Assembly: GCF_000253255.1 (NCBI RefSeq)
Contig: NC_015580.1
Coordinates: 3,609,001 to 3,673,000, forward strand
DNA: 64,000 nucleotides
Direction of reading: 5' to 3'
Origin: Novosphingobium sp. PP1Y
GTDB lineage: Bacteria; Pseudomonadota; Alphaproteobacteria; Sphingomonadales; Sphingomonadaceae
Positions 8,445 through 17,010 of the stretch are shown in pieces. A program made the translations under genes and the position numbers. Every line of letters starts with the position of its first letter. The stretch's first letter is position 1. A model generated the notes under the pieces. It made no database searches. It was not told where the DNA came from and worked only from the letters and a program-made list of their open reading frames with translations.

Positions 8445-8735
8445 ATGGAAGACATCACCAACCTGCTCAGCCTGGCCGACAAGATGCTCTGGGTGACGGC
8501 GCTCGTCGCCGCCCCGGTGCTGATCGCCTCGCTGGTCGTCGGCCTCGCGGTCGGCGTCGTGCAGGCTGCCACGTCGGTCAACGAGCAGACCCTGACCTTC
8601 GTCCCCAAGCTGGCCATCACCGCATTGGTGCTGGTTCTCTTCGGCGGCTCGATGATGACGCTGATCGGCGACTTCACCCAGGAGATCTTCGCCCAGATCG
8701 CGAACATCTCGCAGGCGGAGCGCGTCCTGCCGTGA
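8445..8735 (+). CDS. fliQ: flagellar export gate protein FliQ
   Basis: FliQ is the small two-helix subunit of the export gate. The 96-residue sequence has two long hydrophobic segments (about 18-42 and 53-77) separated by the family motif AATSVNEQTLTFVPK, which is very highly conserved. It follows fliP by 8 nt, and its TGA overlaps a GTG at which fliR can begin. Confidence 0.96.
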   Translation: MEDITNLLSLADKMLWVTALVAAPVLIASLVVGLAVGVVQAATSVNEQTLTFVPKLAITALVLVLFGGSMMTLIGDFTQEIFAQIANISQAERVLP

Positions 8736-9514
8736 TGAACCTGGACTTCGGTTTCGGCGCGCTTGAACAGGATTTCTGGCGGCTGCTCTTCGTGATGACC
8801 CGCATCGGCGCGGCGCTTGTTGCCGCCCCGCTGTTCGGGACCGCGAGCGTGCCGCCCCAGCTTCGCGTCGTCGCAGCCGGAGCCATTGCCGTTCTCGTCT
8901 GCGCCTGGACCGACGTCCAGGCTCCCGCAGCGCTGTTCTCGCTGGCAGGGATGGTATCGGTTGCCGGTGAGGTCCTCATCGGCCTCTCGCTCGGCTTCAT
9001 CCTGCAGGTCGCCTTTGCCGCCCCGGTTCTTGCCGCGGAAATCATCGGCGGCTCGATGGGCATGAGCATGGCCACCGCGGTCGATCCCAACTCGGGTGCG
9101 CAGTCGCCCGCTCTCGGCCAGTACTTCTCGGTGGTCATCACCCTGGTCTTCCTTGCCCTTGGCGCCCACCTGCAGTGGTTCTCGCTGGTAATCGAGAGCT
9201 ACAAGAGCTTCCCCCCGGGCCACACCTGGCTCGGTGCAGAGCGCCTGTCCGAAATCGCCGGTTTCGCCAGCTACATGTTCGTGACCGCCGTTACCATCGC
9301 GCTGCCGGTCAGCCTGATCCTGCTGATCGTCCAGATGGTCACCGGCGTCCTCAGCCGCTCGGCACCTGCGCTCAACCTCTTCGCGCTGGGCCTGCCTGCC
9401 GGCGTTCTGGCCGGCATTGCCGCCCTGCTGATTTCCGCCCCGGTCCTCACCGACCTCGTCACCCGCATTTCCGCCGATGCCATCGGCGCCACTTCGGACC
9501 TGCTGAAGCCATGA
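8732..9514 (+). CDS. fliR: flagellar export gate protein FliR
   Basis: FliR completes the FliPQR gate complex in the inner membrane. The 260-residue product has about six to seven hydrophobic segments and the family markers FVMTRIGAALVAAPLFG near the N-terminus and LGFILQVAFAAPVLAAEIIG in the middle. The frame opens with GTG 8732 overlapping the fliQ stop; an ATG immediately follows at 8735, so the true start may be the second codon. Its own stop overlaps the flhB start. Confidence 0.95.
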   Translation: MMNLDFGFGALEQDFWRLLFVMTRIGAALVAAPLFGTASVPPQLRVVAAGAIAVLVCAWTDVQAPAALFSLAGMVSVAGEVLIGLSLGFILQVAFAAPVLAAEIIGGSMGMSMATAVDPNSGAQSPALGQYFSVVITLVFLALGAHLQWFSLVIESYKSFPPGHTWLGAERLSEIAGFASYMFVTAVTIALPVSLILLIVQMVTGVLSRSAPALNLFALGLPAGVLAGIAALLISAPVLTDLVTRISADAIGATSDLLKP

Positions 9515-10650
9515 GCGAACAGAGCGGCGAAAAGAGCTTTGCGCCAACAGAGAAGCGCAAACGCGACGCAGCCCAGAAGGGCGACGTCCTTCGCTCGCGC
9601 GAACTCGCCACGGCTGGCGCCGTCACCGTGGGCGCAGTCTGGATGCTGGCCGCAGGTCCCTGGGTCCTCGAACGGCTGAGTGAAACGCTACGGGCCGGTT
9701 TCGTCTGGGACCGCGCCGCGATCGACGATTTCGAGCCCGGCCAGCTGATCGTTTCGGCGGCCATCTCCGCCCTGCCGCCCGTATTCCTGCTGGGCCTGGC
9801 GATCATCGCGGTTTCGCTGATCTCGCAGCTCGGCTTCGGCGAGGGTCGCTGGATCGGCGGCAACATGGCGCCCAAGGCCTCGCGCATCAATCCGATGTCG
9901 GGCCTCAAGCGCATGTTCGGCCCGAACGGCTGGATCGAGATGGGCAAGGGCATCGCCAAGGTCGGCCTGCTCGGCACGATCGCGTGGTTCTGGGCCGACG
10001 GCCGTCTCGAAACCATCGCCAAGCTCGGCCGCGGCGACCTGTTCGGGCAGCTTTCCTATGCCTGGCACGGCGTCATCATTCTGCTGTTCTGGCTTGCCGG
10101 CGGTCTCTTCGTGATCGCGCTGGTCGACGTGCCGGTGCAGATGGTCCGCCGCCTCTCGCGCCTGAAGATGACGCTTCAGGAAATGCGCGACGAGAACAAG
10201 GAAAGCGAAGGCTCGCCCGAGAAGAAGGCGGCGATCAGGAACGCCCAGCGCAAGATCGCGATGGGCGGCCTGATCCCGGCCATGAAGGAGGCGCAGTTCG
10301 TCATCACCAACCCGACGCACTTCTCCATCGCGCTCACTTACGATCCGGACAAGGCGCATGCCCCGATCGTGCTGGCCAAGGGCCGCGGCGACAAGGCGCT
10401 CGCCATGCGCGAACTGGCCGCCGAGTACCAATTGCCGGTCCTCGAGTATCCCGCACTTGCCCGTTCGGTGTTCTACACCACCCGCGAACGCCAGGTGATC
10501 CGCGAGGAGCACTATGCCGCGGTCGCCGCGATTCTTGCCTTCGTCATGTCGCTCAAGCGCGGCGAAAAGCGCGTTCGCCCCGAAGTGTCGGTGCCGGTCA
10601 CGCTGCGCTTCGACGCCAACGGCAATCTCGACCCGGCTTCGGTGCACTGA
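9511..10650 (+). CDS. flhB: flagellar export switch protein FlhB
   Basis: FlhB is the autocleaving export-gate component that changes substrate class after hook completion. ATG 9511 overlaps the fliR stop and gives 379 residues. The N-terminus carries the usual EKTEKRKRDAAQKGDVLRSRE-type motif, followed by four membrane segments, and the cytoplasmic domain holds the autocleavage motif Asn-Pro-Thr-His at 267-270 inside VITNPTHFSIAL. The rest (APIVLAKGRGDKALAMRELAAEYQLPV) is standard. The overlap chain fliQ-fliR-flhB points to a single operon. Confidence 0.97.
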   Translation: MSEQSGEKSFAPTEKRKRDAAQKGDVLRSRELATAGAVTVGAVWMLAAGPWVLERLSETLRAGFVWDRAAIDDFEPGQLIVSAAISALPPVFLLGLAIIAVSLISQLGFGEGRWIGGNMAPKASRINPMSGLKRMFGPNGWIEMGKGIAKVGLLGTIAWFWADGRLETIAKLGRGDLFGQLSYAWHGVIILLFWLAGGLFVIALVDVPVQMVRRLSRLKMTLQEMRDENKESEGSPEKKAAIRNAQRKIAMGGLIPAMKEAQFVITNPTHFSIALTYDPDKAHAPIVLAKGRGDKALAMRELAAEYQLPVLEYPALARSVFYTTRERQVIREEHYAAVAAILAFVMSLKRGEKRVRPEVSVPVTLRFDANGNLDPASVH

Positions 10651-10720
10651 TCGTGGCTTTCCCGGAAAAAACCGTTTCCAACCCCTTAAGCCCGGCACGG
10701 CAAGGCCGTCCTAGAGGTAC

Positions 10721-12157
10721 ATGGTAGACAGCACATCCTCGACCAGTTCGGCGACGTCATCGCTGATTTCGTCCCTCGGCGCAGGGAGCGGGATCGACTT
10801 TGCCGGACTCGCCGCAAGCCTGTCGGCCGCGCAGTTCGCCGCGCGCAGCGATCAGCTCGCTGCCAAGTCGGAGAAGCTCGACGCCAAGATTTCGGCGGCT
10901 TCGAACATCAAGTCGATGCTGCTCAACCTCGACACCTCGTTCGGTAATCTCGTGCGTTCGGGCGACCTGGCCCGCACCCCGGTCGTGGCCAACGGCGCGG
11001 TGGCTTCGGCCACCCTGACCGGCACGAGCCAACCGACCGGCACCTTCTCGCTTGAAGTCACGCAGCTCGCCTCGGGCCAGCGCATCGCTTCGAACGCCTA
11101 CAGCGCGGCGACCGACACGGTCGGTTCGGGCACGCTCACCCTGCGCTTTGGCACCGTTGCGGGCGCAGCCTTCACCGAAGACACCGGGCACGCCTCGGTC
11201 GACATCGCGATCGCTGCAGGCTCGACGCTGTCGCAGGTCGCGTCGGCCATCAACGGCGCCAATGCCGGCGTCACTGCCTATGTCGCCAACACCGTCAACG
11301 GCGCGCAGCTCGTCCTGCGCGGACCGGAAGGCGAATCCAACGGCTTCGTCCTGGAGGCGACCGAGGATGCCGCAGACCCCGGCCTGTCCAACCTGGCCTG
11401 GAATCCCGGCTCGGCGAACGGCCAGCTCCTGGCGACGGCGCAGGACGCCAAGTTCAACGTCGACGGTCTGGCCATGACCTCGAGCTCGAACACGATTTCC
11501 GAAGCCATTCCCGGCGTAAAGCTGACGCTGGGCGCGACCAATGTCGGCGCGCCGACGAACGTGTCGTTCAACGATCCCACCGATGTCATCGAATCGGCGA
11601 TGCAGGACTTCACCAGCGCGCTCAACGAGCTGATGTCGGAACTGAACACCGCTACTGCCATCGGCGCGGATCTTGCCAACGACAGCGGCGCCAGGGCGCT
11701 CAAGCGCTCGCTTTCGCAGCTCGCCGGCACCACCGTGATGCCCAATGCGACCGGCGTGGCCAAGACGCTCGCCGACCTGGGCCTCAAGACCGAGCGCGAC
11801 GGAACCTTCTCACTCGACACCGACCGGTTCAAGGCGACGATGGAAGCCGACCAGGACGGCGTCGTCGCGATGTTCACCAACGGCATCTACGGCGTCTACG
11901 CGACGTTCGACGCGATCTACCGCAAGGCCAGCAGCACGACCGATCCCGGTTCGCTGGGTGGCTCGATCTCGCGCTATTCCAAGCAGCTGACCGAAGTGAC
12001 CGAGAACCAGTCGGACCTCGTCATCAAGCAGGAGGAGCTTCGCGCCCGCATGGTCGCCCGCTTCGCCAAGACCGAGACGCGGATCAGCTCCTCGCAGTCC
12101 ACCCTCTCGTTCCTCCAGAGCCAGATCGACATCTGGAACAACTCAGGCAACAACTGA
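10721..12157 (+). CDS. fliD: flagellar filament cap protein FliD
   Basis: FliD (hook-associated protein 2) caps the filament tip and guides flagellin assembly. The product has 478 residues. The N-terminal FliD_N region (SLGAGSGIDFAGLAASL ... LTGTSQPTGTFSLEVTQLASGQ) and the C-terminal region (TSALNELMSELNTA ... LADLGLKTERDGTFSLD ... ELRARMVARFAKTETRISSSQSTLSFLQSQI) are both clear, and the end is coiled-coil as expected. A 70-nt gap separates it from flhB, so it may have its own promoter, but I found no good sigma-54 or sigma-28 match there. fliS follows 1 nt later. Confidence 0.95.
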   Translation: MVDSTSSTSSATSSLISSLGAGSGIDFAGLAASLSAAQFAARSDQLAAKSEKLDAKISAASNIKSMLLNLDTSFGNLVRSGDLARTPVVANGAVASATLTGTSQPTGTFSLEVTQLASGQRIASNAYSAATDTVGSGTLTLRFGTVAGAAFTEDTGHASVDIAIAAGSTLSQVASAINGANAGVTAYVANTVNGAQLVLRGPEGESNGFVLEATEDAADPGLSNLAWNPGSANGQLLATAQDAKFNVDGLAMTSSSNTISEAIPGVKLTLGATNVGAPTNVSFNDPTDVIESAMQDFTSALNELMSELNTATAIGADLANDSGARALKRSLSQLAGTTVMPNATGVAKTLADLGLKTERDGTFSLDTDRFKATMEADQDGVVAMFTNGIYGVYATFDAIYRKASSTTDPGSLGGSISRYSKQLTEVTENQSDLVIKQEELRARMVARFAKTETRISSSQSTLSFLQSQIDIWNNSGNN

Positions 12158-12158
12158 C

Positions 12159-12530
12159 ATGCTGGCGCACCGATCCCCTCACGAAGCTTACCGCCGGGTC
12201 GATTTCGACGCCCGCGTCAAGGGCGCCAGCCCGACCGAACTCGTGCACCTGTGCTACGAACATCTCGTCAGCGCGCTGGGCACCGCGATCCATGCGGATC
12301 GCATCGGCGACAATAGCCTCAAGAGCCGGTCGATGACCCGCGCGCTTACCGCGGTCACGGCACTGCAGCTGGGGGTCTCGGGCGAGAACGAGATGGCAGC
12401 CGCGCTCAACCACCTCTACGAATCGGCGCGCCGCACGATTCTCGACAATGCAGTGAGCTTCGATCCGCGCACGGTCGAAACACTGCGCACGGACTTCATG
12501 GAAATCGGCCAGGCACTCCAGGCCGGCTGA
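12159..12530 (+). CDS. fliS: flagellin export chaperone FliS
   Basis: FliS binds the C-terminus of flagellin and prevents early polymerisation. The 123-residue, all-helical protein shows the family pattern: an N-terminal YRRVDFDARVKGASPTELVHLCYEHLVSALGTA and a second helical half around MAAALNHLYESARRTIL. The start codon follows the fliD stop by a single base, so the pair is probably coupled. The flagellar run ends here; flagellin and chemotaxis genes are not in the window. Confidence 0.9.
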   Translation: MLAHRSPHEAYRRVDFDARVKGASPTELVHLCYEHLVSALGTAIHADRIGDNSLKSRSMTRALTAVTALQLGVSGENEMAAALNHLYESARRTILDNAVSFDPRTVETLRTDFMEIGQALQAG

Positions 12531-12624
12531 GCCGGATTGGCGGCGAGATCGCACGGTTTCGGTTGCCACCAACATAGCGTTTCTCCTGCCCGGAAATCCG
12601 CAAGCCTCAATTGCATCGAAATCG

Positions 12625-12639
12625 GTGGCATCGTGCCAC
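12625..12639. promoter_or_regulatory. inverted repeat upstream of LuxR-type regulator
   Basis: GTGGCA-tcg-TGCCAC is a perfect 6-bp inverted repeat about 57 nt before the regulator start, a size and symmetry suited to a dimeric helix-turn-helix protein. Nothing else supports its use; no consensus was matched. The rest of 12531-12695 shows no gene. Confidence 0.25.
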
Positions 12640-12695
12640 ACGTGCCGGTGCGACTGCGCGTAATCCCCTAAGGGCAAACCAGTGGGGAGACTGCA

Positions 12696-13298
12696 GTGGA
12701 ACGACTTTCCAACCTGATCCTGATCGACGGAGAAACCCGCCGTCGCGCCGCGATCAGCCATGCCCTTTCGACGGCCCAGATCCATGTCGAACCGTTCGAG
12801 AACATCTCAGAACTGGGCGCTGCATGGCCCAGCGGTGGTGTCGTCCTCCTGCACGAGCAGGCCGGGGCCATTTCCAGCCTGATCGAACAGATGGCGAAAC
12901 ACGGCGAATGGTTTCCGATTATCGCCTTCAGCGAATTTCCATCGCCGCCGCGGATCGTTCAGGCCGTACTCGACGGCGCGATAGACTATGTCAGCTGGCC
13001 GATCACTGCAGACGAATTGAGCGCCTCGCTCGATCGTGCGATCCGGCGCACCGATGCCTTCGGTCACGCCAAGTTGCGCGAAGTGATGGCGCGCGCGCGG
13101 ATCGCCCGGCTGAGCCGCCGTGAAAGGGAAGTGCTGGGCGGCGTGGCAAGCGGGCTGTCCAACCGGCTGATCGGCGAAAGGCTCTCGATCAGTCCCCGTA
13201 CGGTAGAGATCCACCGCGCCAACATGCTCACCAAACTCGGCGCCAACCATACCTCGGACGCCATTCGCATCGCGATCGAGGCCGCCCTGATCAAGTGA
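12696..13298 (+). CDS. LuxR-family response regulator with degenerate receiver
   Basis: A 200-residue protein with a receiver-like N-terminus (about 1-125) and a LuxR/FixJ-type DNA-binding helix-turn-helix at about 138-195 (LSRREREVLGGVASGLSNRLIGERLSISPRTVEIHRANMLTKLGA). In the receiver half the phosphoacceptor position reads VVLLHE rather than LLD, the acidic pair is reduced to IDGE, and the conserved Lys before Pro is replaced by Trp (SWPI). It is therefore unlikely to be activated by phosphorylation. It starts at GTG with GGGGAGA 5-7 nt upstream. Position next to fliS suggests, but does not prove, a role in flagellar gene control. Confidence 0.85.
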   Translation: MERLSNLILIDGETRRRAAISHALSTAQIHVEPFENISELGAAWPSGGVVLLHEQAGAISSLIEQMAKHGEWFPIIAFSEFPSPPRIVQAVLDGAIDYVSWPITADELSASLDRAIRRTDAFGHAKLREVMARARIARLSRREREVLGGVASGLSNRLIGERLSISPRTVEIHRANMLTKLGANHTSDAIRIAIEAALIK

Positions 13299-13323
13299 GA
13301 GGTGCCGCTACGACAAAGACCGC

Positions 13324-13764
13324 TCAGTGAAGGCGAGCGGCGGGCGGGACTTCGATGCTTTCCAGGTCCTGCCGGTCGAACTCCATGCGCGCCAGCAGCA
13401 GAGAGACATGCGCCGCCAGCAGGGCAAGCGCGACAGTCGCGCCTTCGGAGATCATTTCCTCGGACTCATCGTCCATGACGACCGTGGCGAGGCAAGAACC
13501 GCTGCCGCCGCGGGACAACATGAAGGCAACGTCGGGTCCAAGGATCGCCAGCACTGCGCTTTCGGCCGCGCCGCAGGTCAGCATCTCATCGATCGTGTTG
13601 AGATCGAATGCGTGCCTGAGCCCCAGCGGCGTTCCCTGCAGCAGCAGCCCGGCTTCGCGAATGCGATCGCTTTCCTCGGCCGCATCGCTGCCGACGCAGT
13701 CGTTCAGGAAATCCCGAAACCTGGCCGTCCAGACTTCCCAATCCTTTGTACGATCAATCACCAT
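13324..13764 (-). CDS. hypothetical protein beside the flagellar cluster
   Basis: I do not recognise this 146-residue protein. It has no signal peptide and no clear membrane helix; the sequence is mixed, with Asp/Glu-rich stretches (DDESEEMISEGATVALALLAAHVSLLLARMEF) and two Cys. The start is taken at ATG 13764 (MVIDRTKDWEVW); an upstream in-frame extension to 14151 would run into the next gene region and looks non-coding. It converges on the LuxR-type regulator. It could be a small regulatory or structural protein linked to motility, but only its location suggests so. Confidence 0.6.
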   Translation of the reverse strand: MVIDRTKDWEVWTARFRDFLNDCVGSDAAEESDRIREAGLLLQGTPLGLRHAFDLNTIDEMLTCGAAESAVLAILGPDVAFMLSRGGSGSCLATVVMDDESEEMISEGATVALALLAAHVSLLLARMEFDRQDLESIEVPPAARLH

Positions 13765-13952
13765 GCCCGACCCGTTTTGCCATCGCCCCGCACCCGCCAG
13801 ACGCCATGAAAGGCCAGCTGTCAATCCGCAGAATTCGCGCAACATAAGGCGCCGTCCCACCTTGCTACAGCATGACTGCACAAGGTGAAGCGACGATTCA
13901 CATCTGCGGGACGGCCCGGCGCGATCCGCGAATCGGCCCGCGTGGCCATCGC

Positions 13953-15107
13953 TCAGCGCACGGTGGCGTTGCCCACGCGGGCGCGCTCCTCGAACCAGGG
14001 CACCATGCGTTCGATCGCTTCCTCGACCAGCGCAGTGGACACAGCGAAACTGAAGCGCATGAAGTGGTGCCCGTCGACCGGATCGAAATCGATGCCCGGC
14101 GCCGTCGCGACGCCGGTATCGCGGAGCAGTTGCTGGCAAAGGGCCAGGCAATCGTCAGTCAGGTGGCTGACATCGGCATAGATGTAGAAAGCCCCATCGG
14201 GAGGCGCGATCTTCTGCAACCCCAGGCGCGGCAGCGCGGCCAAGAGCAGCTCACGGTTACGGGCATAGACCTCGACATGGCCTGCCAGTTCCTCCCGGCA
14301 GTCGAAGGCGACCAGCCCTGCATGCTGGGCGAGTACCGAGGGCGTCAGGAACAGGTTGGACATGCGCGCGCGCGCCGCATCGACCAGATCGGGCGGAACG
14401 AGCAGCCAGCCGAGGCGCCATCCGGCCATCGAGTAGTACTTGGAGAAGCTGTTCACGACCACGGCATCGGGCGCATATTGCAGCATCGACTGCGCGGCCC
14501 GGCTGTAACTCAGACCATGGTAGATCTCGTCCGAAACGATCCGGATGCCCTTGCGGCGACAGACTTCGGCTATTGCCGCAAGTTCCTCGGGCGCAATGAT
14601 CGTGCCGGTCGGATTGGCCGGGCTGGCGACGATCAGGCCGTCCGGCACAGGGTCCAGAGCATCGAGCGCGGCTGCCGTGATCTGGTAGCGCTCGGCCGGC
14701 CCGCAGGCGACTTCGACCGGCTCCAGATAGAGCGTCTTGAGGGTATTGCGGTAGGCAACGTATCCCGGCCTCGCAAGGGCAACGCGCGCACCCGGTTCGA
14801 ACAGGCTGGTGAGCGCCAGGACGAAGGCAGGAGAAGCTCCGCAGGTCAGGATCACCTGCTCACGGTCCAGCTTGACGCCATAGGCATCGTCGTAATGGCG
14901 GGCGATGCGCTCAAGCAGGGCGATGTTTTCCCAGTATCCGCCGGGCTCGCTGTCGAGCACTTCGTGTGCCTTTGCGATGGCCGCGGCCGGTGCGCCGGTG
15001 GAAGGCTGCCCGTATTCCATGTGGATGACGTCGCGGCCGCTTTCAGCTAACTCGTAGGCTAGGCGGCCGATCGACATGGCGTGAAAGGGTTCGACTTTTG
15101 CAACCAT
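13953..15107 (-). CDS. PLP-dependent class I/II aminotransferase
   Basis: A 384-residue fold-type I aminotransferase. The PLP Lys is K223 in NSFSKYYSMAGWRLGW; the SPANPTGT motif (162-169) and DEIYHGL (193-199) hold the Asp and Tyr that contact the cofactor. These motifs place it with the aspartate/alanine aminotransferase-like group; the substrate cannot be read from sequence. It stands alone on the minus strand, with an upstream region (15108-15364) shared with the divergent pilin-like gene. No signal peptide; cytoplasmic. Confidence 0.92.
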   Translation of the reverse strand: MVAKVEPFHAMSIGRLAYELAESGRDVIHMEYGQPSTGAPAAAIAKAHEVLDSEPGGYWENIALLERIARHYDDAYGVKLDREQVILTCGASPAFVLALTSLFEPGARVALARPGYVAYRNTLKTLYLEPVEVACGPAERYQITAAALDALDPVPDGLIVASPANPTGTIIAPEELAAIAEVCRRKGIRIVSDEIYHGLSYSRAAQSMLQYAPDAVVVNSFSKYYSMAGWRLGWLLVPPDLVDAARARMSNLFLTPSVLAQHAGLVAFDCREELAGHVEVYARNRELLLAALPRLGLQKIAPPDGAFYIYADVSHLTDDCLALCQQLLRDTGVATAPGIDFDPVDGHHFMRFSFAVSTALVEEAIERMVPWFEERARVGNATVR

Positions 15108-15190
15108 GTGCGGTTGCTAGGCTTGCAGCATCGCTTGCACAAGCCGGAGGTGCAAATCCTTGGGCCGGTGCCATCCGGTATACCTAAAAA

Positions 15191-15200
15191 GGGGTACCCC
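15191..15200. promoter_or_regulatory. GGGGTACCCC palindrome in divergent intergenic region
   Basis: GGGGTACCCC lies in AAAAAGGGGTACCCCCTTACC between the aminotransferase (start 15107, minus) and the pilin-like gene (start 15365, plus). G-tract/C-tract symmetry recalls CsoR-type operators, but the resemblance is loose. The rest of 15108-15364 holds no gene I can support. Confidence 0.2.
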
Positions 15201-15364
15201 CTTACCCTCATGCCTCCGGCAAACAGCTGGATTTCAGAGATAAATTGAAACGGGCGCACTCATACAAGTTAGTCAGAGCATGTGCAGCGGTTTCGCATCA
15301 TGTTGAAGACAGGCAAGCGGAGGTTTTCGGCGAACTGCCCGCTTGCCGCTTGTTTGACGGGGCC

Positions 15365-15970
15365 ATGATGATCTTACGCTTTCTACGCGACCGAACGGCC
15401 AGCTCTGCGGCTGAATACGCCCTGCTGCTGGCGATGGCCGGAGGCGGCATTGCCATCGCCGCTCTGGCCCTGAGCGGCTCAATCAACTTTGCCATGGCCG
15501 ATGGCGCCAGTTCGATAGCCAGCGGTGACAGCAGTTCCGGAGGCAGCGGCTCTTCGGGGGGATCGGGCGGAACTTCATCGGGCGGCACCTCATCGGGCGG
15601 CACTTCGTCGGGAAGTTCGAGCGGAGGCAGCTCCAGCAGCGGTTCATCGGGTGGTTCGAGTGGGGGCAGCAGTTCGGGCGGCTCAAGTTCGTCCGGCGGG
15701 GGCACGACAACCGGGGGTTCGACCACCGGTGGATCCACTACAGGAGGATCGACCTCTGGCGACACGTCTGGCGGGACCACCACATCCAGCACCAGCAGCA
15801 CATCCGGAGGCACGACCACGACCAGTGGCGGCACGAGCACGGGCGGCGGCAACGGCAGTTCCTCGGGCGGCGGCAACGGCAGTTCCTCGGGTGGCAGCAC
15901 ATCCGGCGGGGTAACCGTTCCGCCCGGATGCAAGAACGGCAACGGCAAGAAGGACTGCCCGCCCGCTTGA
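15365..15970 (+). CDS. Flp-pilin-like protein with Gly/Ser/Thr-rich tail
   Basis: Start ATG 15365 (a second ATG follows at once), with GACGGGG about 4-10 nt upstream, gives 201 residues. The N-terminal 50 residues look like a Flp/Fap type IVb pilin: a short basic segment (ILRFLRDRTAS), then SAAEYALLLAMAGGG, where the Glu is the usual fifth residue after the cleavage site, then a hydrophobic helix. After about residue 58 comes some 120 residues of Gly, Ser and Thr in short repeats, ending in a Cys-containing tail (VPPGCKNGNGKKDCPPA). Ordinary Flp pilins stop near 60 residues. No tad genes are adjacent. Confidence 0.7.
   Translation: MMILRFLRDRTASSAAEYALLLAMAGGGIAIAALALSGSINFAMADGASSIASGDSSSGGSGSSGGSGGTSSGGTSSGGTSSGSSSGGSSSSGSSGGSSGGSSSGGSSSSGGGTTTGGSTTGGSTTGGSTSGDTSGGTTTSSTSSTSGGTTTTSGGTSTGGGNGSSSGGGNGSSSGGSTSGGVTVPPGCKNGNGKKDCPPA
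15841..15889 (+). repeat. 24-nt tandem repeat in pilin-like tail
   Basis: Two perfect copies of a 24-nt unit (encoding GGGNGSSS) lie in tandem near the end of the pilin-like gene. Shorter 15-nt repeats encoding GGTSS lie at about 15568-15610. They suggest the tail grows and shrinks by slippage or unequal crossing-over. Confidence 0.6.
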
Positions 15971-16018
15971 GGCCATCGCACGCCGTGCCTTGCCGATCGG
16001 GCTTAGTGCCGCGCGGGC

Positions 16019-16996
16019 TCAGTACCGCTCGATGGTGATGTGCTGCAATTCGTGAACCGGCCGCAGGCGCCGGCGCAGTTCCGCGGTATCGACCCGTTCC
16101 TCGTGAACGGAGACTCCGACGATGGCAGCGTGGGCCTCGGGTCCGACGCGCCAGACATGCAGGTCGCAGATCACCGCATCGCCCGGAGCCTCCACCAGTT
16201 CGCGCACTTCTGCCGCAACATGGTCATCGGTACGATCCAGCAGGACGGAGGCGGTGTCTCGCATGAGCGTCCATGACCAGCGGGCGATCACCAGCGCGCC
16301 GACGAGGCCCATAACCGGATCGAGCCAGACCCAGCCAAGATAGCGCCCGGACAGCAAGGCGGCGATGGCAAGCACCGAAGTCAGCGCATCGGCAAGGACG
16401 TGCATATAAGCCGAACGCAGGTTGTTGTCCCCGTGCCCGTGGCCATGATGATGCCCCTGACGATGCCCGTGGTCGTGATCGTGCCCATGGTGGTGCCCGT
16501 GGTGATGCCCGTGGTGATGATCGTGGCCATGATGGTGATGGCCCGAAAGCAGCAGGGCACTGACGACGTTCACGGCCAGGCCGATGATCGCGATCACGGT
16601 CGCTTCGCCGAAGGCAACGCGCACCGGGCTGAGCAGGCGCATGAAGGATTCGAAACCGATACCCAGTGCAAACATGGCCAGCACCAGCGCCGATGCGAAG
16701 CCGGCCAGATCACCCACCTTTCCGGTCCCGAAGCTGAAAGCCGGGTTGCGCTTGTGCCGTTTGGCATAGGCATAGGCCATCGCCGCAACGCTCAGCGCGC
16801 CGGCGTGGGTCGCCATGTGAAAACCGTCCGCAAGCAGGGCCATCGATCCGGTCAGATATCCGGCCACGATCTCGCCCACCATCATGACGGCGGTCAGGGC
16901 CACGACCCATAGCGTGCGGCGCGCATTGGCGTCGTGCGACGCACCGAGGAAATCGTGGTCGTGGATGAAGTGGTCTATTTCAGGCTGGCTCGCCAT
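16019..16996 (-). CDS. dmeF: CDF-family Ni/Co efflux transporter DmeF
   Basis: A 325-residue cation diffusion facilitator, exchanging divalent metal for protons at the inner membrane. The transmembrane-helix-2 motif reads ADGFHMATHA (D57, H60, H64), the form found in DmeF-type transporters, and a very His-rich cytosolic loop spans about 153-188. Six hydrophobic segments and a C-terminal cytoplasmic domain (DLHVWRVGPEAHA) complete the family layout. The gene follows dmeR by 14 nt on the same strand, and the dmeR operator predicts derepression by Ni or Co. Zinc specificity cannot be excluded. Confidence 0.88.
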   Translation of the reverse strand: MASQPEIDHFIHDHDFLGASHDANARRTLWVVALTAVMMVGEIVAGYLTGSMALLADGFHMATHAGALSVAAMAYAYAKRHKRNPAFSFGTGKVGDLAGFASALVLAMFALGIGFESFMRLLSPVRVAFGEATVIAIIGLAVNVVSALLLSGHHHHGHDHHHGHHHGHHHGHDHDHGHRQGHHHGHGHGDNNLRSAYMHVLADALTSVLAIAALLSGRYLGWVWLDPVMGLVGALVIARWSWTLMRDTASVLLDRTDDHVAAEVRELVEAPGDAVICDLHVWRVGPEAHAAIVGVSVHEERVDTAELRRRLRPVHELQHITIERY

Positions 16997-17010
16997 CTTC
17001 GGCCGTCTTT

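Noticed and set aside
10651..10720. Possible sigma-54 promoter before fliD
   Set aside because: CCGGCACGGCAAGG resembles the -24 element only; the -12 TTGC is missing.
15540..15950. Direct-repeat array suggestive of CRISPR
   Set aside because: Repeats are short, in-frame codon repeats encoding Gly/Ser/Thr, with no unique spacers.
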